In this document: in pieces, positions 24,157-34,884 of the stretch
Layout of the letters: each line of letters opens with the position of its first letter
Numbering within the stretch: position 1 is the first letter of the stretch
Assembly: GCA_037043015.1 (NCBI GenBank)
Contig: CM073327.1
Span: 1,966,727 to 2,030,726 of the forward strand
DNA length: 64,000 nucleotides
Origin: Bryum argenteum
Lineage: Eukaryota; Streptophyta; Bryopsida; Bryales; Bryaceae
Direction of reading: 5' to 3'
Translations under genes and position numbers: made by a program
Notes under the pieces: model-generated
What the model was told of the DNA's origin: nothing
The model's database searches: none
The model's input: only the letters and a program-made list of their open reading frames with translations

Positions 24157-25536
24157 CTAAGGGTTGGGTTTAGTACATAATAGGCGGACAGATCTACGTG
24201 GTGGTATAATCGGTAAGGAGCCGATGTTGCCGAGCTTGATGAGAGCTTGCCCAAACTGGGCACCAAAGAGGACAGAGTCCTTCGCCAAGTTGTTGACAAC
24301 CGCACTAGCAGCGGTATCCTTGGTGAGAGATTGATCAAGTTGCAACACGCCACTATTATCTTGCAGTTGCTTGTAGTACACATTGTCTATCACCTCTGGG
24401 GTGTCCCCATCCAGGTCTGCTTTCGGGGCTGTTGGTTCCAGCTGGGAGTTGTCATTGGGAGGGCAAATCTTCGTGAGCCTCTCCACCAGTTTCGGATTCA
24501 TGGTTGGATCTGGGCCTCCTCCCGGTTTGCCGTTGTACAACCGGTCCCTAAAGAAGACACAGTGAGCAACTCCCACTGTGTGTGCGCCTGCATCAAACTC
24601 CAAACATTAGCGTCGAAACCAACCTCCCCGCTTACCACTGTTGAACCAACAATAAGTCTGCTCTATCCAAGAATTTAATGAGTCATGTGCAATGGATAGT
24701 ACATTCATACACAGTTCACAGTTCAAGAAAGATGGTTTGATATGGTATTTCTACGCCAATGGATTGAACGCCGACGATGGAATCTACTTACCTAGAAGAG
24801 TGACCATGTCAGTAATGTCCAAGCCTCTCGCTTGAAACAAGCTCGCAGCTGCCATCACACTTGAAGTAGGACCAGGAAGACCCGCATCTGCGGCCGCTTT
24901 CAGGGATAAAAGGCCGTCGGAGCGACCACAAGGTACCTCATAATGCTGACCGCCTGCCTGCAGAGACATTCCATTCATCAGTAACATCAAAGGAGCCTTG
25001 CTCCAAAGCTAGAAATCAATGCAAGCTGCAGATTGAGCAGGCATATCGGTAGGAAGCAATTCGAGCAAGCGTACCAATACAACCGCGTCCCTGGTGGCCA
25101 ACGCGATGATATCGGCACACGAAACAACACCTTTGCACACCTTCTCCACTTCCAGCTTCGCCGCGTCAATCACATCAATGCCATGAATCGTTTGGTTCGG
25201 CACTGAGTCTCTCTCCTCATTTCCGGAGCCCGTGTTCAGCAACAACGACGCATCACACCCCTGATCGATGACCCACTCAATATATCATTTCATTAAACAG
25301 ACTTTCCCAAAGATCGGTGGAGAGGGCGTACTTACCTGAACAAAACAGTCGTGGAAGTACATACGCAAGAGCCCAGGTACGATACTCTTGTCATTGTTGA
25401 ACTTGGCTTGTACCACAGCTTTGATCGCTCCCTCCACATTCGCACTAGCTGGACAATTAGCTTTGTAGAATCCCACTTCTAAACTGTGTGAACTTAGGAT
25501 CTGTAGCAGCAAAACCAAAGCTACTACAAGCTTCAT
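24157..25536 (-). CDS. Class III secretory peroxidase
   Basis: Haem peroxidase of the plant cell wall or vacuole, oxidising phenolics with H2O2. Exons (minus strand) 25336-25536, 25075-25260, 24792-24957 and 24157-24587 give 327 residues with the classic three-intron layout of the family. Residues 1-18 form a signal peptide (MKLVVALVLLLQILSSHS). The distal site is R58 and H62 in LRMYFHDCFVQGCD. The proximal haem ligand is H187 in TLLGAHTVGVAHC. Cys28 and Cys64 are in place. Two features are unusual: CGRSDG where most members read GRRDG, and a C-terminal end LLCTKPNP. No frameshift is seen. Family assignment is certain; the substrate is not predictable. Confidence 0.93.
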
Positions 25537-26054
25537 CTTTCTCTAACCTGTGCAAACTCCCAAGAGATTTTAACAAGCTCTCATCTGTGTAAACTCCCAC
25601 GAGATTATAGTCCATAAAAAGTTTATTAAAAATCGTCGGGAGAGGTGCTTTTTGAGTGGATTATGATGTCCTATTAAAGCAGATCTGCAAATGGTCAAAC
25701 TCTAAACAATTGCTGATCACAGACTGAAGAGCGGCAGCAGCAAGATCGTCGTACGTTTTAGTGGCAACGTGAATCATGACTAATACTAACAGCCGAGGAT
25801 TTTCTTTTTATTTATTGAAATTGATACGGACAAGGGCGCGTGGAAGTGCATCCTTCTATCAATAGAACCTTCCTATTTCTTTGCAACAAGATTAGGTTTC
25901 CGAAGCAAATGCAGGCTTGGATTCGTTTTGTCGGTGATCGCATGCAATCAATGCGATATTGCAAGAACACCTACAATCAGCCCTTTTGAGGTGCCTGTAA
26001 TGTGACCCTGAGTGGTTCCAATTTGTATTGCAGATGAATCAATAGTGCAAAGTT
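25537..26054. other. Upstream region of the peroxidase gene
   Basis: Contains a near-duplicated block just upstream of the start (GTGCAAACTCCCAAGAGATT at about 25552 and GTGTAAACTCCCACGAGATT at about 25587). No gene is recognised and no certain TATA box is assigned. Confidence 0.5.
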
Positions 26055-26520
26055 GCTGATAAATCAGTACCATTCATGAAGCTGTCAAAGAATCACAAGT
26101 GCAAAGTAGCAAGTGAAGCATAAGAATCAACAAGGGAAGCTTGTAAAGTATCACAAGTGCAAAGTAGCAAGTGCAAAGAAGTATAAGAATCAATAAGGGA
26201 AGGTTGTAAAGTATCATTAGTGCAAAGTTGCATATTATCACTAATGTAAGGTTGTAAAATATCACAAGTACACAAATCATCAGTGCAAAGTTGCAAAGGA
26301 TCATTATTATTGGAAAGATGCAAAACATTCACCAGTAGAAAGTAGCATACCAATCCAACAAATCACTAGTTCAAAGTTGCAAAAGATCATTATTATTGCA
26401 AAGACGCAAAAAATTCACCAGCAAAAAGTAGCATACCAATCCAACAAATCACTAGTTCAAAGTTGCAAAAATCATTATTATTGCAAAAGATGCAAAACAT
26501 TCACCAGTAGAAAGTAGCAG
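26055..26520. repeat. Tandem repeat array, 86-bp period at its right end
   Basis: Three units start at about 26286, 26372 and 26458, each with CAAAGTTGCAAA, ATCATTATTATTG.AAAGA, GCAAAA.ATTCACCAG and AAAGTAGCA. To the left, shorter related units of about 64 bp repeat GTGCAAAGTAGCAAGTG, AAGAATCAA.AAGGGAAG and TTGTAAAGTATCA. Open frames on the minus strand here (runs of Leu, Ile and Cys) come from the repeat and are not genes. Confidence 0.88.
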
Positions 26521-27037
26521 ACGAATGTCTCATTCCACCAAACTTGGTGGAAAGATTTGACAGAATTCATCAAGCATGGGACAAACTTTTCGCTATTGTA
26601 GTGAACTCTGGTAATGGATCGTGAATTGAGCAAGGTTAGTAGGAAAAAACTGTAGAGGTGGCACCTTCCCCGTTGGATGAGGTAAGTGTGGTTATTTCCC
26701 ATAACGTTGGCTTCGCTAGCATTATGGCCATACCAATCCACCACCATTGATCCCGAAGATCAATGGTCTTCATGTGCCGCCTTGTCAAATACTGTGGAGG
26801 AGGGGGTTTTTATACCTTGTTTTTTTCCACCTGCAATTAGTATGGGATAAATCTCTTTTTTTTTTTTTTTTTTTTTCTCGGAGGATGACAATTGAGTTAT
26901 TCCCAACTTCATGTAATTTTTGAAATTTTTTTTGAGAGTAAATGAATTTTTTTTGGATTTTTGAATTTTTTTTTTTTTGTTTGCAAGAAGGGATAAATTA
27001 GTTTTTTTTAAAATTTTGAACTGCGGTTATGCTTGAG
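26521..27037. other. Intergenic, T-rich, no gene recognised
   Basis: Contains long T runs (26856-26877 and 26958-26978). Nothing coding is recognised. Confidence 0.5.
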
Positions 27038-27521
27038 AACTCAAGAGGAGCCTCTGGTTATGGAAAATATCCAGTGGGGCACCTCCCTCGCTGCCCCCCT
27101 GGCTCGAAAGGATGCCCCACTAGTTATTTTCCATAAAGGCACCACAAGCCTTGGCTTGGTGGTAAGGGCTTAGGCCCCCAATGAGGAGGTTGTGGGTTCT
27201 ATTCCCCATGCCGGCGTGGTGCTCACCACTATAGTCCACCCAACTATTGTGGGGGGTCCTTGGACCTTGTTGTATGGGTACCTCAAAGCCCTTTGGGGGG
27301 ATACTATGTCAAGTATCTTCAAGGCAATAGTAACTAGGCTAGAAACTAGCGTAGTTATAGTGGCCACCCTCGAGAGGGGGAAGTAGTATTGTTTCAATTT
27401 CCCCTTGTCCGGTGGCCATCAGGATATTAGCATTACGAACGGACACTTCATTCACGCCGGCCCTTTAGAAAGGGACCAGAGTTTCTATCTATTTTCCATA
27501 ACTAGTGGCTCCTTTTGAGTT
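27038..27521. mobile_element. Short foldback (hairpin) element split by a SINE
   Basis: The left arm 27038-27081 is inverted against the right arm, which reads 27113-27136 and resumes at 27502-27521 after the SINE. About 39 of 44 positions pair. Arms start AACTCAAGAGGAGCC and end GGCTCCTTTTGAGTT. With the SINE removed, the element is about 119 bp with a 31-base loop. No clear flanking target duplication was found. Confidence 0.8.
27137..27489 (+). mobile_element. Full-length tRNA-derived SINE with target-site duplication
   Basis: The head has a Pol III box A (TGGCTTGGTGG, 27152-27162) and box B (GGTTCTATTCC, 27195-27205) at tRNA-like spacing. The body carries the blocks found in the other copies. 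The 3' tail is CGAACGGACACTTCATTCAC and GCCGGCCC...GACCAGAGTTTCTATC. A perfect 12-bp direct repeat, TATTTTCCATAA, flanks it (27125-27136 and 27490-27501). It is non-coding; open frames within it are chance. Confidence 0.9.
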
Positions 27522-27940
27522 ACCTAGTACATTACGTAACGAATGCCTCATACTCCTCGTATGAATACCTCAATCCATGACTTGAGCTTTTCCTGCCACT
27601 TGTCCATCCATGCACGAAAATAGCAACATTGCCACTCACAGACGCTTTCAGTGCAATTCGCACAAGTCGGACTTACAGCTCTCTTTTTCGCTTCTCTCAC
27701 TCTTTCAAAAATCGTCCATTAGCAAAACGAGAAGCGTTCCCATGTACCGAAGCGTACATTGAACCTTGAGAAAGAATGTGTTGTCATTGTAGCCACCAAT
27801 TGTAGAGTTCACATTCTTCACTTCTCTTGCACCTTACTTTCACTTTCTGTTGCATGTCCCTGTCAAGCTCCGAAACCAGGAGTTAGAGTCTTACCTATGG
27901 AAGTCGGTCTTGGGGTTTGAGGTGAAGCGAATTTGAGAGC
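27522..27940. other. Upstream region of the SDR gene
   Basis: No gene seen. Presumed promoter and 5' UTR of the dehydrogenase gene that starts at 27941. Confidence 0.5.
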
Positions 27941-30141
27941 ATGGGTGCCACGATTTCGTATTTGCGAGGAACTGCTGGACCAAGTGGGTTCAGCTCCGCA
28001 TCCACAGCTGAGGATGTCACGGCCGATTTGGACTTGACGTCAAAGACTGTCATCGTTACTGGTACAAGTGCTCCGCATTCTCTTTCCCTCTTTTCATGCA
28101 TCAATCAATGTAAGCTCTGAGCAGTTTCTTGGGTCTGCAGGCGCAACATCCGGGATCGGCAAAGAATGTGCGAGGGTTTTGGCCAAACGAGGAGCTCATG
28201 TCATCCTCGCTGTTCGCAATGTAAAGCTTGGGGAGTCTGTGTGTGAAGAAATACGCAAAGATACGCCTACAGCTCGTCTCGATGTCATTCATCTTGACCT
28301 CAATTCTTTGACTTCCGTTCGTGACTTTGCGGCCAATTTCAAATCCCAAAATCTTCCTCTCAACATCCTCATGTGAGCATAATCCATCCTTTCAAACAAA
28401 AGCAATGTAACTTAGAAGAAGGATCGATCTTGGCTTTGAATTGTGGAGTACCCTTTAAACCCTAATTATTTGCCTGGAGATTTTTCTCAAGTGATTGCTT
28501 CACTAGTTTCCAATTTTTCAAATCCCAAATCTTCCTCCCCGCGAGCCTATTCCGTTCTTTTAAACAAGAGCGATGTAACATCTTAAACCTTTAAAGGAAG
28601 AGATGATCTTGGGCTTGGAAATATGGAGTATTCTCTAAACCCTAATCAATTTTCTGGAGAATTAATCTATCAGTGATTGCTTCAATTATTGTGGCAAAGT
28701 CTCATGGTTGTTTTGGTTTGCAGTAACAACGCGGGACTATGTTACATGAAGTTCCGTCTTTCTGAGGACGGTATCGAGCAAACTTTTGCCATCAACCACC
28801 TTGGCAAGTTTTCTATCCCTGTCACTTGTAGTTTAAGCTATCTCCTTCACTCTTAGCAGTTTTCGGGAGTTTGTATATGTTCACGAAATGCTTTAAAGTG
28901 CCGCAAGGATTATGATACTCACACGCTGATCGAGGAAAATGGCCATTCATCATGAATGAACCTTTTGGCAATCTTTTGTATTCTGCAGGTCACTTTCTTC
29001 TGACCAATCTTTTGCTGGACACCATGAAAGCTACGGCAAAGGAGTGTGGAGAAGAAGGCCGAATTGTGATCGTTGCATCGATGGCACATCTTATGACCTA
29101 TAGAAACCATGACCTTGAACACATCAACGATCCAAAGAGGTACTCTTTTGCCATATTCAAAATCACATTCTTGTTACTCAATCATGAAGAATCCTTTGTT
29201 CATGTTATTGAAAAGAGTGACTTGATTCATTGACAGGTATGTTGGTTTTCAAGCATACGGTCAATCAAAGCTTGCGAATATTCTGCATGCACTTGAGCTT
29301 GCTCGTCGTCTCCAGGTACGCTCTTCATTGTAAAATGCTCATGTTTGGTTTTATAGAAGAATATGCTCATCCCTTGACAAAATTTTCCTTTTTTCAGGAA
29401 GAGGGTGCGAATGTGACTGTCAACGCACTCCACCCAGGCACCATGGATACCGGTCTTGGTAAACAGGATGCGATTACCAAGTATGCATTAGGTATTCTAA
29501 AGAGCCCACACCGAATGAATCTTCTGTTTAATAAAGTGCGAGATGTCCCACTTGTGACTTTCGTGCTGTAGGTATATCAATCTTTTGCGTGCGAGGCTTT
29601 TCATTCGATGTTTAATATATGATAGAGTGGATCGTCGTTATGTACTTTTCCAATGAACTGTATCGCAGGTGCTGTCTTTTTTTTCGGCAAGAAGTTCGTG
29701 AAGACTATTCCACAGGTAGAGTTTGTTGCATACCACCGACCTCGCGTTTGCTCTGAACCCTGAGCTCTTATATTTTCTTTGAAAACCTCATGTAACCTCA
29801 TGTTTCAGTATAATTAGGTTATTGAGCAAACACTGCTGTAACTTTGCAAGGTACGCTTCACATACAAGTGTCATGATTTACATAGTTTAGGGTGTAACAC
29901 TTGCATGTGCTTGAGGATTTGACCTTTTTTGGTGGAATTGCAGGCAGCTGCTACATCATGCTATGTGGCCACAAATCCTGGGTTGAAGGGAGTCTCTGGG
30001 AAGTTTTTCATGGATAGTAATGAGGCTGAGCCGGGGCAAGCTTGTGCTTGCGATATGCAGCTCGCAGCCACTTATTGGAAGGTCAGTGAGGAGCTCATTG
30101 CATCCAAGAGCACCGACAACCAAGTACCGCCACAATCTTGA
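27941..30141 (+). CDS. Short-chain dehydrogenase/reductase, TIC32 / retinol-dehydrogenase type
   Basis: NAD(P)-dependent oxidoreductase with a Rossmann fold. Exons 27941-28061, 28141-28372, 28724-28803, 28989-29139, 29237-29315, 29398-29458, 29669-29715 and 29944-30141 give 322 residues in phase. Cofactor motif TGATSGIG lies at residues 40-47. NNAG follows at the exon 2/3 junction, then the Ser of VIVASMAH, and the catalytic YGQSK. The C-terminal part (AAATSCYVATNPGLKGVSGK) is typical of plant TIC32-like SDRs of the chloroplast envelope, although location cannot be shown from sequence. Intron 3 has a GC donor (CTTG/GCAAGT). Intron 2 contains a tandem copy of the exon 2 end. The open frame continuing past 29458 is intron. 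Substrate unknown. Confidence 0.88.
28340..28695. repeat. Tandem duplication of the exon 2 end and intron 2 start of the SDR gene
   Basis: Period about 178 bp: TTCAAATCCCAAAATCTTCC at about 28338 recurs as TTCAAATCCCAAATCTTCC at about 28517. Both are followed by AAACAA.AGC.ATGTAAC, GATCTTGG, TTGGAA/TTGAA, GGAGTA and CTAAACCCTAAT. The second copy has lost the splice donor through a small deletion. Confidence 0.8.
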
Positions 30142-31131
30142 GCAGGATATATGAAAATCCACTTACAAATAGAGGTTCTTTGTCAAGTTTAAAATTGATA
30201 TGAATAGTCACATTGAGGGATATCCCTTGCATCTTGACCATAGCGATTCAAACGCCTTCTTCAACTGAAACCCAAATTCTAACTTTTAATATCGGGTTAT
30301 GTCATAACCTAAGTAAGAAATATGTTGATGGAATGTGTTGTTACATTCACTTCTCAAAGTTCCACCGCTGGTGACTGTCTTAAATATAACAGTGATGTTT
30401 AGTAGATCTGGAAGTTATTTCTGCGACTTTCCTATGAAGGACTTGGGTAACGGAACCAAAAAAAATTCTGTTTGCTGATTGACGTTTATTGAAGTACGCT
30501 TTCATTCCTGTCTTTACTATCAAGATGTGCCTTGATAGGACCTCTTAATTCTGTATGCTTTGACATTTAATCGAAGCAATAGCAATTTGGAAGTGCCTAG
30601 AACCCTCATTTATATTAGGAAGGGGCCCAGTCTTAAACGATTGTCCTTCCCTTGTCACTAACTAAACGGACCAAACTAAACAAGATAAATTAGGACTAAA
30701 CATGATACCGTGCTTACTTCAGGTTTCCACCGCAATGCTTACAGCCTCTCTTAACCAATCGATGAAAACCAACTCAAATATGCATCGACCTATACTACAC
30801 ATTTACAATAACCTGCACTGTAGAACCCACCTTCAAGCATATACAAAAAGGTGCCACTTGACAAGGATGCATTTTCGAATTTGTGTGGAAAAAATGCTGA
30901 GTCGTACGGTCCCACTAAATAATATTTGTGCTCAAACCGGCTCAAACAGGTTGGTAGTCGAACCCTTCAAATCTGTAAAAATGAGAGTAGAAAACATCTC
31001 AACTGTGAAAATTTGGAACATGGCAGCTGCCCTATCGCATACCCAGCGTACCTCATCCTGGGAAGTTGTGGATCTCTTTCGCTGAAACAAAGTCTAAAAT
31101 GTGGTGGATGAGATTGTACAATATGCAGCCC
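30142..31131. other. Region between two convergent genes
   Basis: 3' flanks of the SDR gene and of the minus-strand glycosyltransferase-like gene. An open frame of 127 codons at 30702-31085 has no recognisable domain and lies where the 3' UTR of the minus-strand gene is expected. Confidence 0.5.
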
Positions 31132-33075
31132 TCACAAATCCATTACGGCTAAACGGGAGGCAAGCTCCCTGTACTTGTCTTGACTGTGCTCCTCTACGTA
31201 ATGTGCCACAAAGTCCCCATCTTCAAATTTATCCAGCTCCGTTGCAAGCGGACTGTTCATAAACCTGCACACAATCGTCCGATGATCTCTATTCAGCAGT
31301 CACATTCAACAGAAAAGCTTGAACGAGGTGTTGCTACTGTTAACGCATACGTGGTAGTACGACCAAGAGCACAAAAACGAGATGCATAAGATACGAGATG
31401 AGAACCTGTATGGTATTACGGCAACGTGTGCATTGAAGTCATCGGCATTCTTCATGCGGTAAAGCATTACAGCATCACGCTCCCGATTCTTTTGAAACAA
31501 GGAGGAGCTATAAAAATTGTAGAGAGATTCCAAAAACCCCTGCTCAACACAGCCAAACATACAGTTGTCATACATGAATAGAACTAGGAAGTTGCACCTT
31601 CAGACTGGCAAGATCATGTCATTGATTTGAAATGTTCTCAGTAATCTGATGAAAAGAAAAAGGTAAAGCATGGACTCACCTTAGACCACGGCGTGTTGCG
31701 CATGATGTAGACACCAGTGTTGATGTATGACTTTGCAGTCGCCTCACTTTCTCGTTCTTGTTGATAGTCGTTCGTGTATATGACATCTTTGTCCGCCAGA
31801 TTATACTCTTCGAGCTCAAGAATACTTTCTATCCTCACCGTCTTGTTTCGGATGATTGCATCTGCTTCCATGGCGACCACGATCTCCGTGAAGCTCAGCA
31901 GCAACAACATCGACTTCACCTTCGTCCAGGATGGTGGTCGGGAGTTGTCCAAAGTGGTCGAGACTTCACAATATCTGTACCCATGAATTGATGCGTAGGA
32001 CAATCGATTTCTTCTTAACTGCACAAGATAGGCCTGCCATCATAGCCTGCCAAAATCAGCGCCCCATAAGGTCTCAAAATTGACAAATGGTCTACATGTT
32101 TCTCAATTCGAAGTAATTTCAAGAAGAGCGAAAGAAAACACACCTAAAGTACGGCAAGAAGGGCTCTGTCATCAATTATGACGAAGTATGTAGAACAAAG
32201 CATTCATAAGTGGAATAGAAGTGCGACTTCTCCTACTAGTCGAAGTGCCTAGGAACTGGTGAACGGTGGATAGTATGAACATCTGAGTAGAGCCTTCAGA
32301 GCTTCCTAGTGATGATTAAAGTGATCCCTGATGCATAATCCCTCGAGACAAGATCCTGCTCTGCTGTGAGAAATGAACATCCCGCTGTCTTCCGACTCCA
32401 AAGTACGAATAAAAATACCACCTCGGTGTGGACGTACCTTCGGAAGGTCGATAGCCACAGTTAGAATCGTGACATTGCCGAGCCCAAAGCAGAGCGAATT
32501 CGGCTTCTCGATCCAGCGCCGCTGCTCCTGCTCTGCTCGTGAGACCGGGGGCAGTATGATTGATCCATTCTGTACTAAAACCTCATGACCGGGAGGCGCC
32601 TCTTCATCGTCATCTGAAAGCGCAAACCAATTATCAGACCCGTCCACGTCGGTATACCAAACTTCCTTCACAAGGAAGCCTCGATCAAATTTCAAGCAAA
32701 TCTTCGCTTAGCAATCCAGTCCTCCAAAAAAAATTGCAATCTACGAACGTCAAAGTTCGATCCGTCAACATCATTAACCCTAATTCCTCTAAATGGCGCT
32801 ATTCCACGAATGCAGCTGACACGATACGAGCACAAGCTTCATAAAAATCACTGATTAGTACAGTTCCACAATCTCATAAACCTCCAGTAACAGGATCTTG
32901 ATGTTTTACCGGAAGTGGAGGTCGAAGGAGCGGAGCGGAAGTGAGCGAGCACGGCATATATCGCGGTCAAGACACAGACGACATAGCAAAACCTGTAGCA
33001 ATAGCGTCCGAGTTGCCTCATGGCTGTCATCCGTCTAACTCTACTAGAAGCCGCCCACGCCTTCGGAGAGCCCAT
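31132..33075 (-). CDS. Type II membrane protein, GT34-like glycosyltransferase candidate
   Basis: Exons (minus strand) 32910-33075, 32438-32706, 31680-32033, 31406-31539 and 31132-31264 give 351 residues in phase. Residues about 22-42 form a signal anchor (YCYRFCYVVCVLTAIYAVLA) after a basic N-terminus, the topology of Golgi glycosyltransferases. The lumenal part has NVTILTVAIDLPK, then YASIHGYRYCE and PPSWTKVKSMLLLL, the order seen in the GMA12/MNN10 (GT34) fold. Next come INTGVYIMRNTPWSK and a C-terminal FEDGDFVAHY. The metal-binding DxD expected after the Trp/Lys motif reads AMEADAI here, so the first Asp is replaced by Glu. The catalytic class is therefore a guess; plant xyloglucan xylosyltransferases are distant relatives at best. 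Confidence 0.62.
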
Positions 33076-34884
33076 TGTACCTCCCCCCCTTCCGTCTCTA
33101 AAAACTCCTACATATCCACTCCCTCACTCATCTTCTGTCCCCTAAAGCCGCTCGCCCTCGGATCGCAAACTCCTCGCTCAATGCGTTCAAATTCGCAGCA
33201 TCAAAGGAGAAGGTGAATGATACGAAACATGTAGAAGCGCTATATCATTTTAAACGGCAATGAGCGGTCAAATGCAAACAAGAATCACGCATCTGGGACT
33301 GCAGCTGGTCATCGACATTGAGTGAGAAAGGCATGGGCAAAGGACGGAGGCAGAAAGGCAAGCAGGCGGGCCTCCTGTTATGATGCGATCGCCAAAAGAA
33401 GCCAGCAGCTGATGAAAAGCTCTTCCGGCCACAGACAGGCGCCTCCGTCAGTCTGGAGACGATGACAGTTCCGGGCAGAACACGGTGGACAGGACGACTG
33501 TTCCACTTAGAATTGTTATGGAATCTCGAATTTCACCCTAAATCCTTCCATCTACATGTAGCTTTCTTTTGCCCAAAAATTGATGGGTATAAGTATCCAC
33601 ATAAAATCAACAAGGTAATTTATTATTAAGTGTGATATTAGTGAGTTTAGTACATGTCTTATTTGAATAAAAACATTCTAAATTATCCTATTTTTGGAAT
33701 GCAAGTTGGAAAATCTAACATACATCATGAGTATATAATTCAATGATGTTTGGATTGTTCTTTGTTTTCTAAGATTAAATGTGTATGGACTAGAGAGTTG
33801 AGTTTGATTAGTATCATATGAAAAAAAGTATGAAGTTATTTGGGATTGAGTTCATTAATGGTCTATAAGTACTTTGCACAAAGTTTATGTAATGTAATAT
33901 TTTGAGCGAGTTGATAGGCATACACCACATTTGATACGTTTTACAAATGGTGTGAGTCTTATTTTAACACAATATATTGTTGAATACTGATCATGGGATT
34001 TGTATAGGTAGTGGTTGTTTACAATTAGTGTCATGAACTTTGTCCAAATAATCTTGTCAACTACTATCTTACTAGAAATGAAATGAGTTGATGTTCTCTT
34101 GTAATGAAAGCTAATGCATACTTATGCCTTCCAATTAATCCTGCTCATAAGTGCTTCAAGTAATAAATACGATTATTGAGATAAATCCACAAAATGAAAA
34201 AAGTTGCATATGAAATTTTGTATTTGATTTGAGACTTGAGGTTGAAACATCATGAACCAAAATTTCCCTCAAATCATCATGTAAACCTCCTTTGAGATTG
34301 CATCCAATGCCCTAAAATGGAAGAGTGTATGTCTTCCTAATTGCATAGAGCTATTGGTTTTCAAGGGGAATTTATCTTACATGGAATTTTCCTGTAAAAT
34401 GTTTCCAAATAGGAGAACAATTCCAGATTACTTAGAAAGAGGAAAAGGGAAAGTGTCTAATTGTTGCTACAAAAGCATAACAAAGAAGTCACACCTGAGC
34501 TTCAATTTACTAAAATATCAATTTTCTACTTATTGACTTCAATATGTTTAGTATTGATAGGAAAATTAAATATAAAAATAATTTCGGCTCCCTCTTTGCA
34601 AATATTTTGGGATTGTTCTATTGTTTGGAAATACTTTACAAAAGTGTTCCCTTTTGTGAAAATTCCCCATTTTAAAATGTAGCAGGAAGTTGGTTTTAAA
34701 AATGTATAAAGTAGTCCTGGATGAGGTAAGATAAACTTCGGAGTTACTGAGGTGAGACTATTTTGTGAACCACTCTAATTCTTCATTTGGACTGCAGTAC
34801 TGTAGCTCGTGTCCAATTTCCTTATCACTCTGACCTTCAATCTTCGAAGGGAGGGCGCTATTGGAACACAAATCAGCTGTCGCG
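33076..34884. other. Intergenic between divergent genes, no gene recognised
   Basis: The first 450 bases are GC-richer, promoter side of the minus-strand gene, with meaningless open frames. From about 33500 the DNA is AT-rich. Nothing coding is recognised before the start codon at 34885. Confidence 0.5.

Noticed and set aside
24063..24678. Plus- and minus-strand frames over the peroxidase last exon
   Set aside because: Shadows of exon 4, which carries the proximal His motif.
26074..26353. Leu/Ile/Cys-rich minus-strand frames that look membrane-like
   Set aside because: Generated by the tandem repeat array; the repeat period explains the apparent protein repeats.
27170..27397. Open frames inside the SINE
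   Set aside because: The element is tRNA-derived and non-coding; frames are not kept in other copies.
29459..29571. Continuation of SDR exon 6 to a stop at 29571
   Set aside because: Splicing at 29458 (CTTG/GTAAAC) restores the conserved FFFGKKFVKTIPQ block in the next exon; the read-through has no family similarity.
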